Counted from the stretch's first letter, positions 1-5,936 are shown. The stretch: 6,395 nucleotides of DNA from Spyradocola sp034113365 (GCA_034113365.1 JAXEXP010000161.1:1-6395), one strand, 5' to 3'. Notes: generated by a model from the letters alone, not told the origin. Program-made: numbers and translations.

Positions 1-18
1 ATGTTTGTAGGACAACAT
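1..18 (-). CDS. 5' end of a gene cut by the window edge; possibly IS30-like transposase
   Basis: Only six codons are visible, starting with ATG at 18-16 and encoding MLSYKH. The start is credible because an AGGAG ribosome-binding site (complement of 27-31) sits 8 nt upstream. From memory, IS30-family transposases of Firmicutes often begin with M-(L)-S-Y-K/H-H followed by a helix-turn-helix, so this may be the start of such a transposase. Six residues cannot prove it. A weak promoter-like pair lies upstream on the same strand: TAGAAT (complement of 57-62) and GAGACA (complement of 80-85), 17 bp apart. A 9-bp inverted repeat, 11-19 against 74-82, also brackets the start region. That a gene starts here is fairly likely; its identity is a guess. 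Confidence 0.35.
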
Positions 19-196
19 GACTCACTCTCCTGTGTTTGTTGGTTTCGTCGCTTACATTCTACACGAGTTGAGCCATGTTGTCTCCCCTTTTTTGGGGTGT
101 TGCACTTCATATGATAATCTGTCAGCTTCCCCTCAAGGGGAAGCCAAAGGATGTGCTCCTCTATTGTCTGCGCGAGTATTTTCATTGCTTGGGAAA
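19..196. other. Intergenic region at left edge with hairpins, no complete gene
   Basis: This stretch separates the stop of the LOR/SDH-like gene (197) from the gene start at 18. It holds an 8-bp perfect inverted repeat (125-144), a short CCCC-T6-GGGG hairpin (84-97) and a 9-bp inverted repeat (11-19 with 74-82). I see no convincing intrinsic terminator for the upstream operon: the strong hairpin has no U-tract on either strand, and the short one has only four base pairs. No open frame here looks like a real protein. Confidence 0.5.
125..144. repeat. Perfect 8-bp inverted repeat hairpin (dispersed-repeat-like)
   Basis: GCTTCCCC (125-132) and GGGGAAGC (137-144) are perfect complements around a TCAA loop. 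The hairpin is symmetrical and lacks a U-run on either side, so it is not a textbook terminator. It resembles palindromic units I associate with dispersed intergenic repeats in gut Clostridia genomes, but that is recollection and only one copy is in this window. It could still act as an mRNA 3'-end stabiliser or weak terminator for the operon that ends at 197. Confidence 0.5.
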
Positions 197-1282
197 TCAG
201 TCGCAGAGGGCCTTTTCCAGGTTGACGATGAAATCCTGCACGTTGGTCACGATGCCGCGGGCGGAGAGGCTGCCGCGGTCGGAGAGCTTGTTGACGGTGA
301 ATTCCGCGATGTCCACGCAGTAGAAGTAGACCTGCCGCACGGTGCCGTCGGGCAGCACGCGGAAGGAGGGCGTCATGTTGCCCGTGGCGATGGTGTGCAG
401 CGTGGTCGCCATGCAGATGACGGTGGTGGCGTCGCGCACCTGCGCGCGCATCGCGTCCTGCGCGTCGTAGACGTTGCCGATGACGATGGGCAGCGGGCCG
501 TCGTCGCGGATGGAGCCGGCCAGCACTACGGGCACGCCCTTTTCATAGCAGGCGTGGATGATGCCGTTATCGATGCGCTCGTTGCGCAGGAAGGCCTCGA
601 TGGAGCCATGGTATTTAACGCGGTTGATGGTGTCCAGGTGGTTGTAGTGGCCCATGGGCATGCTCTCCTGCGTGTAGATGTCCTGCCCAAGCGCGGTGCG
701 CAGGTAGGCGGCCTCCAGGTCGTGGGTGGCCAGCGCGTTGCCCGCAAGCAGCGCGTGCACATAGCCGCGCTGCACAAGGCTGGCAAACGCATTGCGCGCG
801 TCGCTGTCAAAGGTGAAGGCGGGGCCCAGCACCCAGACCACCTTGCCGTGCTCGCGCTCGTGGCGCAGCAGCTCGTACAGCTCGTCGTAGTCGCGCGAAA
901 ACGCCGTCTCGCGCGAGCGGCCCTGACGGAAGGCGAACAGGTCGCCCTTGGCGGAGCGCTCGCCAAAGCCGTCCGGGTGGACGTAGATGCCCTGGCTGCC
1001 GTCCTCGGTGCGGCCCACGGCGATCAGGTCGCCCTTTTTCAGCAGGCGGAACTCGCGCACCTGCATGCGGCCGTCCTCCCAGACCGCCACGCAGTCCATT
1101 CGGCTCTCGGCGGCCAGGCGCCAGACGCCGTCCACCTTGAAGTATTCCGGGAAAATGCTCATCGCGTGGTAGCCCTCGGGCGCGACGGCGTCCCGGGGGG
1201 CGGGCAGCAGCGCGCAGTCGGGCGCGGCATCCAGCCCAAGCGCCGCAAAGTCCGGCGCGGTGTATTTTCTCAGCTGAAACAT
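197..1282 (-). CDS. LOR/SDH-family protein, ornithine cyclodeaminase-like (TIGR00300-like), N-terminally short
   Basis: This 361-residue protein matches the family of archaeal ornithine cyclodeaminase and the C-terminal half of cyanobacterial ArgZ/AgrE, which turn ornithine into proline and ammonia with bound NAD. Family-like blocks in order are: PEYFKVDGVW with MDCVAVW (about 45-68), LLKKGDLIAVG (80-90), ALLAGNALATHD (177-188), LAGSIRDDGPLP (254-265), TLHTIATGNM (294-303) and VDIAEFTVNKLSDRGS (323-338). Known members run about 400 residues and start with a roughly 100-residue Saccharop_dh_N-type domain; that domain is absent here. The start is supported by a GGGGAGGAG site just upstream, so the shortness does not look like a misplaced start. 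It is the second gene of an operon, 18 nt after the sugar isomerase-like gene. Family membership is fairly sure; the substrate is not, and the sugar-related partner argues for caution. Cytoplasmic, with no signal peptide or membrane segment seen. Confidence 0.8.
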   Translation of the reverse strand: MFQLRKYTAPDFAALGLDAAPDCALLPAPRDAVAPEGYHAMSIFPEYFKVDGVWRLAAESRMDCVAVWEDGRMQVREFRLLKKGDLIAVGRTEDGSQGIYVHPDGFGERSAKGDLFAFRQGRSRETAFSRDYDELYELLRHEREHGKVVWVLGPAFTFDSDARNAFASLVQRGYVHALLAGNALATHDLEAAYLRTALGQDIYTQESMPMGHYNHLDTINRVKYHGSIEAFLRNERIDNGIIHACYEKGVPVVLAGSIRDDGPLPIVIGNVYDAQDAMRAQVRDATTVICMATTLHTIATGNMTPSFRVLPDGTVRQVYFYCVDIAEFTVNKLSDRGSLSARGIVTNVQDFIVNLEKALCD

Positions 1283-1300
1283 AGTCTCTCTCCTCCCCTG

Positions 1301-2152
1301 TCAGGCCAGACGGGCGAACACGTCTGCCGCGGCCTGTACGGCCTGCTGCGCGGTCATGGCGGCAAAGCGGGTGCGCCACGGCTCGAACGGCTCGATCATG
1401 TACAGCGCGTCGCAATCTCGCTCCAGGAAGCGGTGGAGGATGGCGCGGCTGTCAATGACGCCCGTCTCCATGGGCAGGCGGCGCTGCATGTCGCGCTGCT
1501 CGGCCACGGGCACACCCGCCACCGCGTCGTTGAGGTGCAGCGCCACCAGACGGTCGGCGTGCTGCGCCATGTAGATCACCTCGTCGGGGTTGCCGCCGTT
1601 GGAGGTGTACCAGTGGAAGGTGTCAAACGCCACGCCCGCCTGACCGCCCGCCGCGTCCGCGATGGCCAGCACGCCGGCGAGCGTGTGCACGAACTCGTGC
1701 GGCTGCCAGGTGCGCAGCTCGTGCGGGCCCAGGAACTCCAGCCCGTAGCGCACGCCGTGGTCGGCGAGGATAGAGCTGACGGCGCGCACGCGGCGCACAT
1801 GCCAGTCAAAGTTCTCGTCAAACGGCCGCGGGCTGGTGGGCCAGACGTGGTTGTAGGCGTGGGTGACGCCCAGCGCTTCTGCGATCTTCGCCTGCCGCGC
1901 CAGCGTGCGCAGCGCCGCGTCAAAGGCGTCGTCGTCCAGCTCCCAGTGATAGAAATCCGCCGGCATGGGCATCAGGCCCCAGGTGAGGCCGTTGTCCGCA
2001 AGCCGGGCCGCAGCCTCCTGCGCGGCGCGCTCGTCCTCCAGCACCGCGCGCGTGGCGCTCAGCGCCTGGATTCCGTGCTGCGCGCACAGCGGCGCCAGCT
2101 CCGCAATGGCATGCGGCAGGTTCAGCATGGACGCATCCAGTGTCCGGATCAT
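1301..2152 (-). CDS. Sugar phosphate isomerase/epimerase family TIM-barrel protein
   Basis: This 283-residue protein has the xylose isomerase-like TIM-barrel pattern of the AP endonuclease 2 / sugar epimerase superfamily. The four expected divalent-metal ligands are recognisable: E139 in GLEFLGP, D177 in FDTFHWY, H206 in LHLND and E254 in IEPFEP. The order and spacing match D-tagatose/D-psicose 3-epimerase and IolE/IolI-type enzymes, so interconversion of a free keto-sugar or inositol derivative is plausible, but no motif fixes the substrate. Length is normal for the family. The start has a purine-rich GGGGGAGAGGA site directly upstream. It is the first gene of its operon, with its own promoter at 2192-2220, and the LOR/SDH-like gene follows after 18 nt. 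The protein is soluble and presumably cytoplasmic. Confident for the fold and metal site, open for the reaction. Confidence 0.85.
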   Translation of the reverse strand: MIRTLDASMLNLPHAIAELAPLCAQHGIQALSATRAVLEDERAAQEAAARLADNGLTWGLMPMPADFYHWELDDDAFDAALRTLARQAKIAEALGVTHAYNHVWPTSPRPFDENFDWHVRRVRAVSSILADHGVRYGLEFLGPHELRTWQPHEFVHTLAGVLAIADAAGGQAGVAFDTFHWYTSNGGNPDEVIYMAQHADRLVALHLNDAVAGVPVAEQRDMQRRLPMETGVIDSRAILHRFLERDCDALYMIEPFEPWRTRFAAMTAQQAVQAAADVFARLA

Positions 2153-2176
2153 ATTCCTCTCCCCCTGTTCTCAGGC

Positions 2177-2188
2177 TGTATATATACA
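2177..2188. promoter_or_regulatory. 12-bp perfect palindrome over the likely transcription start (candidate operator)
   Basis: TGTATATATACA is a perfect palindrome 3 nt downstream of the -10 box of the isomerase operon, covering the expected transcription start. A dimeric repressor bound here would block initiation. The TGT...ACA ends recall operators of several GntR/LacI-type sugar regulators, but no regulator gene is in the window and the AT-rich core makes some symmetry likely by chance. Confidence 0.4.
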
Positions 2189-2191
2189 TAG

Positions 2192-2220
2192 ATTATACCA
2201 AATCCCGCGCCGCCTGAAAA
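2192..2220 (-). promoter_or_regulatory. Promoter of the isomerase/LOR-SDH operon
   Basis: On the minus strand a TATAAT -10 box (complement of 2192-2197) is preceded by TGG, giving an extended -10, and 17 bp upstream lies TTTTCA (complement of 2215-2220, four of six matches to TTGACA). It lies downstream of the uxuA terminator and about 40 nt before the isomerase start codon, so this operon is probably transcribed independently of uxuA. Confidence 0.7.
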
Positions 2221-2230
2221 CCCCTGCACG

Positions 2231-2265
2231 AAAAAAGAGCGTCCCGTTTTGCTCCGGGGCGCTCT
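2231..2265 (-). terminator. Rho-independent terminator after uxuA
   Basis: Read on the minus strand, AGAGCG-C-CCCG pairs with CGGG-A-CGCTCT: an 11-position stem with one A-C mismatch and an 8-nt loop, followed by a run of six T. It begins 14 nt after the uxuA stop codon. On the plus strand no U-run follows the stem, so it acts for the minus strand only. Confidence 0.85.
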
Positions 2266-2279
2266 GCTTGTTGGGAGGA

Positions 2280-3314
2280 TCAGTCCTCCAGCGGGATGTT
2301 CAGCGCGCGGCACAGCGCGCGCATATAGCCGATGGTGTAGGCGACGCCGGTGGTCCAGGGCTGCGCGACGGGCATGGTGGGCACGTGGTCGGGGATGATC
2401 ATGCCGTCAAAGCCGTTGTCGCGGTAGACGGTCAGCGCGCGCATCATGTCCACGTCGCCCGTGTCGATGAACTCCTCGTAGTAGCGGGGCAGCTTGCCGC
2501 GCACGTTGCGGAAGTGGACGTAGGCGATCTTGTTCATCCTGGTGAAGTGGTCGATGGCGTCGTAGACGTAGTCGTCGCCAAAGGGCATCTCGGTGAAGGT
2601 GCCCTGACAGAACTCCACCATGTTGTGATCCGACGGGTGGCGGCGGAAGTTCTCGTCGTAGCGGTCCACGCTCACCATCAGGCGGTTGACATGGCGCATC
2701 ACGGGCACCGGCGGGTCGTCGGGGTGGATGGCCATCTTGACGCCCGCCTCCTCGGCCACGGGCAGTATGCGGTCCATGAACCAGTCGTAGCGCGCCCACA
2801 TCTCCTCCAGCGACACGTCGCCCATGTCGCCCTCGGCATTCTCCACCTGCTGGCCCCAGACAAAGCCGTTGGGCAGGGGCTTGTCGAAGTTCTCGTCCGC
2901 GTCCTTGTCGTAGACGGGCGAGATCGCGCCGCCGCGGGCGTAGGGCAGCATCCTGCGGCCCGCTACCGCCGCCAGCGAGAAGTTGTAGCCCATGATGGGG
3001 ATGCCCGCCTTGCCCATGTTGCGGATGGTGCGCATTACGTTCTCCATCTGCTCCTCGCGGCGGGGGCCGGCGGTGAGGATGTGGTGCCAGTGCGCGGGCT
3101 GGAAGTTCTCGATGGCCTCCAGCTTGAGCCCGTGGCGCTCCACCTGCCCGACCAGCGCCTTGAGGTCCTCCTCCGACCAGTAGCCGTCCTTGGAGGAGGG
3201 CAGCATGTTCTCATCGGGGATGTGGATCATGATGTGGCTGACGCCGATCTGCTTGGCAAAGTCCAGCGCGTCGTCGCTGTACGTGCTCGGATAAAACCCA
3301 AGACCCATCTTCAT
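2280..3314 (-). CDS. uxuA: Mannonate dehydratase
   Basis: UxuA dehydrates D-mannonate to 2-keto-3-deoxy-D-gluconate in glucuronate breakdown (EC 4.2.1.8), in the cytoplasm and with a divalent metal. The 344-residue length fits the shorter Gram-positive UxuA type rather than the roughly 394-residue enterobacterial one. Family blocks are clear: ENFQPAHWH (69-77), HPDDPP (197-202), EFCQGTFTEM (234-243), YVHFRNVRG (265-273), FIDTGDVDMM (282-291), IPDHVP (307-312) and AYTIGYMRAL (325-334). Probable metal ligands are H197, C236, H267 and D309, by comparison with known mannonate dehydratases. A CCGGAGGA ribosome-binding site precedes the first ATG by about 9 nt; a second ATG at codon 3 is possible but less well spaced. 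It stands alone, with its own promoter (3362-3389) and terminator (2231-2265), without uxuB, uxaC or KDG kinase beside it in this window. Confidence 0.96.
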   Translation of the reverse strand: MKMGLGFYPSTYSDDALDFAKQIGVSHIMIHIPDENMLPSSKDGYWSEEDLKALVGQVERHGLKLEAIENFQPAHWHHILTAGPRREEQMENVMRTIRNMGKAGIPIMGYNFSLAAVAGRRMLPYARGGAISPVYDKDADENFDKPLPNGFVWGQQVENAEGDMGDVSLEEMWARYDWFMDRILPVAEEAGVKMAIHPDDPPVPVMRHVNRLMVSVDRYDENFRRHPSDHNMVEFCQGTFTEMPFGDDYVYDAIDHFTRMNKIAYVHFRNVRGKLPRYYEEFIDTGDVDMMRALTVYRDNGFDGMIIPDHVPTMPVAQPWTTGVAYTIGYMRALCRALNIPLED

Positions 3315-3361
3315 TGCTTCTGTTCCTCCGGTCTGTATTGATTTGTCTTGCCGACGCCCCC

Positions 3362-3389
3362 ATTATAGCATCCGCCGCGCCCCTTTCAA
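3362..3389 (-). promoter_or_regulatory. Promoter of uxuA
   Basis: The minus strand shows TATAAT (complement of 3362-3367) preceded by TGC, an extended -10, with TTGAAA (complement of 3384-3389, five of six matches) 16 bp upstream. Transcription would start near 3355, leaving a leader of roughly 40 nt before the uxuA start. I see no clear operator or catabolite-repression site in that leader. Confidence 0.75.
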
Positions 3390-3412
3390 ATAACAAACCC
3401 GGCATTTTCTCC

Positions 3413-3450
3413 AAAAAAAGCAAAGGGGCGGACGTTCGTGCGTCCGCCCC
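3413..3450 (-). terminator. Rho-independent terminator after cysS
   Basis: On the minus strand GGGGCGGACG pairs perfectly with CGTCCGCCCC (10 bp, loop of 6 nt; arms at 3425-3434 and 3441-3450) and is followed by TTTGC and then seven T. It lies 17 nt past the cysS stop codon and ends the cysE-cysS transcript before the uxuA promoter. Confidence 0.92.
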
Positions 3451-3467
3451 GGATGCGCTTGGGGGCT

Positions 3468-4868
3468 TTACGCCTTGCGCACCTTCGCGCCCTGGGGGGT
3501 GTCCTCCAGGATGTAGCCCATGGAGGTGATCAGATCGCGGATGCGGTCGGCCTCCTTCCAGTTCTTGGCCTTGCGGGCCTCCTGGCGCTGCTGGACGAGG
3601 GCCTCGACGTCGTCGGCGGCCTCGTTCTTCTTGTGGTAGAGCAGGCCCAGCACGCCGGTCAGCTCGTTGAGGCCGTCCAGCGCGGCCTTGACGGCGGCGG
3701 TCGCCGCGCCCGAGACGGCGATGATGTTGCCCTCCTTGACCAGGTCAAAGATGGCGCCCAGCGCGCCGGCGGTGTTCATGTCGTCGTCCATGCAGGCGAT
3801 GAAGCGCTCGCGGATGGCGGGGATGCCGTCGACGAACTTCTTTTCGGCGTCGTTGAGCTCGCGCTCGACGGTGCCGTTCTTCTCCAGCAGGAACTCGTAG
3901 TTGGCCTGCGCGTTGTACAGGCGCTCCAGCGCCGACTTGCTCTGCTCGATCAGCTCCTGCGAGAAGTTGAGCGGGCTGCGGTAGTGCGCGGCCAGCATGA
4001 AGTAGCGCACGGCCTCAAGGTCGTACTGCTCGCCGATCTCGCGGACGGTGAAGAAGTTGCCCGCAGACTTGGACATCTTCTCGTTGTTGATGTTGATGAA
4101 GCCGTTGTGCATCCAGTACTTGGCAAAGGGCTTGCCGGTCGCGCCCTCGGACTGGGCGACCTCGTTCTCGTGGTGCGGGAACACCAGGTCCTGGCCGCCG
4201 CAGTGGATGTCGATGGTCTCGCCCAGGTACTTCATGCTCATGGCCGAGCACTCGATGTGCCAGCCGGGGCGGCCCTCGCCGAAGGGGGACTCCCAGTAGG
4301 GCTCGCCGGGCTTTCTGGCCTTCCACAGCGCGAAGTCCATCGGATGCTTCTTGTTCTCGTCCACCTGGATGCGCGCGCCGGCCTCCAGATCCTCCAGGTT
4401 CTGGCCGGAGAGCTTGCCGTAGCCGCGGAAGGCCTCGGTGTCGAAGTAGACGCCGTCGCCGCCCTGATAGGCCAGGCCCTTGTCCATCAGCTTCTGCACC
4501 AGCGCGATGATCTCGGGGATGTGCTCGGTGGCCTTGGGGTGGACGGTGGCCTTGCGCACGCCCAGCGCCTCGACGTCCTTGAAGTACTCGGCGATAAAGC
4601 GCTCGCCCAGCTCCTTGACGGTGGTGCCCTCCTCGTTGGCGCGGTTGATCATCTTGTCGTCGATGTCGGTGAAGTTCTGCACGAACGTCACGTCGTAGCC
4701 GCGCCACTCCAGGTACCGGCGCAGCACGTCGAACATGATGAGCGGGCGCGCGTTGCCGATGTGAATGTAGTTGTAGACCGTCGGGCCGCAGGCGTAGATG
4801 CCCACCTTGCCCTCGTGCAGGGGAACCAGTTCTTCTTTTCTTCTCGACTGCGTGTTATAGATCCACAT
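3468..4868 (-). CDS. cysS: Cysteinyl-tRNA synthetase
   Basis: CysS charges tRNA-Cys with cysteine (EC 6.1.1.16), a class I synthetase in the cytoplasm. From the start at 4868 the protein has 466 residues, about the E. coli length (461). Visible hallmarks are the HIGH-type signature HIGN (36-39), the KMSKS loop (264-268), and the zinc ligands C27 in ACGPT, C207 in IECSAM, H232 and E236 in FPHHENE; the C-terminal DALR/anticodon-binding helices follow. The open frame extends upstream to 5054, but the first 62 extra residues are a low-complexity shadow of cysE. The ATG at 4868 gives the family's normal MWIYNT start and has an AAGGAG site 8 nt upstream, so I chose it. It overlaps the end of cysE by 14 nt, which suggests translational coupling, and it shares the T-box leader of that operon. 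Confidence 0.97.
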   Translation of the reverse strand: MWIYNTQSRRKEELVPLHEGKVGIYACGPTVYNYIHIGNARPLIMFDVLRRYLEWRGYDVTFVQNFTDIDDKMINRANEEGTTVKELGERFIAEYFKDVEALGVRKATVHPKATEHIPEIIALVQKLMDKGLAYQGGDGVYFDTEAFRGYGKLSGQNLEDLEAGARIQVDENKKHPMDFALWKARKPGEPYWESPFGEGRPGWHIECSAMSMKYLGETIDIHCGGQDLVFPHHENEVAQSEGATGKPFAKYWMHNGFININNEKMSKSAGNFFTVREIGEQYDLEAVRYFMLAAHYRSPLNFSQELIEQSKSALERLYNAQANYEFLLEKNGTVERELNDAEKKFVDGIPAIRERFIACMDDDMNTAGALGAIFDLVKEGNIIAVSGAATAAVKAALDGLNELTGVLGLLYHKKNEAADDVEALVQQRQEARKAKNWKEADRIRDLITSMGYILEDTPQGAKVRKA

Positions 4869-5595
4869 AGGTTTTCTCCTTCTCCCGGGCATTCCGGGGG
4901 CAATCCTGCGTATTGTTCTGTCCGCACGCCTCGCACAGCTCGCCGCGCGCCTTGCGCTCCAGACAGATCTCCAACTGATCGATGCGCTGCTGCAGCGCCT
5001 CCAGGCGCTCCTTGACGGGGTCGGGCAGGTGGATCTGATCCAGATCCGGGCCAACGCAGCGCACGCTGCCCTTGCGCACCACGCGCCCGGGGTTGCCCAC
5101 CACCGTACAATCCGGCGGCACCTCCTTGAGCACGATGGCGCCCGCGCCCACCTTGCTGCCGCGCCCCACGGTAAAGGGCCCCAGCACCTTCGCGCCCGCG
5201 CCGACGACCACGTCGTCCTCGAGGGTGGGGTGGCGCTTGCCGGTGTCCTTGCCCGTGCCGCCCAGCGTCACGCCCTGATAGAGCGTCACATTGTCGCCGA
5301 TGACCGTCGTCTCGCCGATGACCACGCCGTTGCCGTGGTCGATGAACAGCCCGTCGCCGATGACCGCGCCGGGGTGGATCTCGATGCCCGTCCGGCGCAC
5401 GGTGCGCTGGCTGACCATGCGCGCCAGCAGCTTTAGGTTGTGCGTCCACAGCCAGTGCGCCAGCCTGTGCCGCCGCACGGCCTTGTAGCCGGGGTAGCAC
5501 AGCACCACCTCCCAGGCGCTGCGCGCGGCGGGGTCGCGCTTGAGCACCGCGTCGATGTCCATCCGCCGCCGCGAAAAATAGGAAACCTTGGCCAT
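4855..5595 (-). CDS. cysE: Serine O-acetyltransferase
   Basis: CysE transfers acetyl from acetyl-CoA to L-serine, making O-acetylserine for cysteine synthesis (EC 2.3.1.30). The 246-residue protein has a short N-terminal helical part (MDIDAVLKRDPAA, 12-24) and then a left-handed beta-helix of hexapeptide repeats from about 70 to 170. It carries IEIHPGAVIG (71-80), IDHGNGVVIGET (85-96), LYQGVTLGGTG (105-115) and KRHPTLEDDV (120-129). H87 aligns with the catalytic His of E. coli CysE (H158); the partner Asp is replaced by E72. The C-terminal tail has a coiled-coil-like stretch (193-215) and a cysteine cluster (C221, C224, C232). An ATG 6 codons upstream (5613) is open, but GGGAGGA lies just before the ATG at 5595, so that start is preferred. 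First gene of the T-box-controlled operon; cysS overlaps its 3' end. Confidence 0.95.
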   Translation of the reverse strand: MAKVSYFSRRRMDIDAVLKRDPAARSAWEVVLCYPGYKAVRRHRLAHWLWTHNLKLLARMVSQRTVRRTGIEIHPGAVIGDGLFIDHGNGVVIGETTVIGDNVTLYQGVTLGGTGKDTGKRHPTLEDDVVVGAGAKVLGPFTVGRGSKVGAGAIVLKEVPPDCTVVGNPGRVVRKGSVRCVGPDLDQIHLPDPVKERLEALQQRIDQLEICLERKARGELCEACGQNNTQDCPRNAREKEKTYVDL

Positions 5596-5628
5596 AGTTC
5601 CTCCCATCCACACGCGCGCCGCAACAAA

Positions 5629-5668
5629 GAAAGCGCCCCTTTACGATGCTTCATCCGTAAAGAGGCGC
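5629..5668 (-). terminator. Regulated terminator of the T-box leader
   Basis: GCGCCTCTTTACG (5668-5656) pairs with CGTAAAGGGGCGC (5645-5633): a 13-bp stem with one U-G wobble and a 10-nt loop, followed by TTTCTTTGTT. Its 5' arm (5668-5660) contains the bases used by the 3' side of the antiterminator, so the two folds exclude each other. The U-tract is interrupted, so termination may be leaky. Confidence 0.9.
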
Positions 5669-5889
5669 TGTTTGGGCGCGGTTCCACTCTTCTTTTCACG
5701 GGACGGCAAATACATTGCCCTCCGATGACTTTTCCGCCTTAACGCGGCGCGCACGTCCCGCCTACCGAATCCATTCGGCGGAAGGGCTCCCGAGCGCACT
5801 TCGCGCGCCGTACTGCCAAGCGGGCTTTCAGCCGGCGACCCGCTCTCTCTTTGGCATCCCATGCAGCGCTACTCTGCTCGTTCCTCGCC
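5629..5889 (-). ncRNA. T-box leader, cysteine specificity, controlling cysE-cysS
   Basis: This leader senses uncharged tRNA-Cys and lets transcription continue into cysE-cysS when charging falls. Stem I is bounded by GAGC (5879-5876) and GCTC (5795-5792). Its specifier loop has AGAGTA on the 5' side and GAAG-TGC on the 3' side, so the codon at 5798-5796 is UGC (Cys). Above it, TGCCAA/TTGGCA (5856-5851/5819-5814) and GCGGG/CCCGC (5843-5839/5824-5820) flank an AGAGAGA bulge. A hairpin near 5778-5765 and the CCGCGTTAAGG element (about 5747-5737) match stem II and the IIA/B pseudoknot. Stem III is 5723-5701. The T-box sequence AGTGGAACCGCG is at 5688-5677. The antiterminator pairs AAGAG (5691-5687) with CTCTT (5664-5660), with a 7-nt UGGAACC bulge and a GCGC/GCGC helix. 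UGGA fits the U73 discriminator of tRNA-Cys. Confidence 0.95.
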
Positions 5890-5895
5890 AATGCT

Positions 5896-5924
5896 ATTTT
5901 ATGCGCAAACGCGGCTTTTGTCAA
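5896..5924 (-). promoter_or_regulatory. Promoter of the T-box/cysE/cysS operon
   Basis: A perfect TTGACA -35 box (complement of 5919-5924) and TAAAAT -10 box (complement of 5896-5901, five of six) are separated by exactly 17 bp. Transcription would start around 5889, just before stem I of the T-box. The -35 box lies only 13 bp past the stop codon of the GH30 gene. Confidence 0.9.
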
Positions 5925-5936
5925 CCCCAAACGCAC

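Noticed and set aside
84..97. CCCC-T6-GGGG as an intrinsic terminator
   Set aside because: The stem has only four base pairs and the T-run is in the loop rather than after the stem.
17..2191. 724-codon open frame on the plus strand
   Set aside because: It lies antisense to two recognisable genes, its protein is low-complexity (rich in A, V, H, R, G), and it has no family motifs. Long antisense frames are expected where GC-rich third codon positions prevent stops.
1965..3341. 458-codon open frame on the plus strand
   Set aside because: It is antisense to uxuA, runs through the uxuA terminator and the isomerase promoter, and shows no protein motifs.
3438..5015. 525-codon open frame on the plus strand
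   Set aside because: It is antisense to cysS and the end of cysE, has a repetitive Leu/Val/Ala/Asp composition, and crosses the cysS terminator hairpin. The minus-strand genes explain the sequence.
4869..5054. Upstream extension of cysS by 62 codons
   Set aside because: The extra residues are an out-of-frame shadow of cysE rich in R, S and A. The ATG at 4868 has a ribosome-binding site and gives the normal CysS start.
5596..5613. Earlier ATG for cysE at 5613
   Set aside because: It would place the good GGGAGGA site inside the coding region, and the added residues MWMGGT are not typical of CysE.
5641..5862. Small open frames of about 70-90 codons between cysE and the GH30 gene
   Set aside because: They lie inside the structured T-box leader, where base pairing fully explains the sequence, and they have no plausible ribosome-binding sites or motifs.
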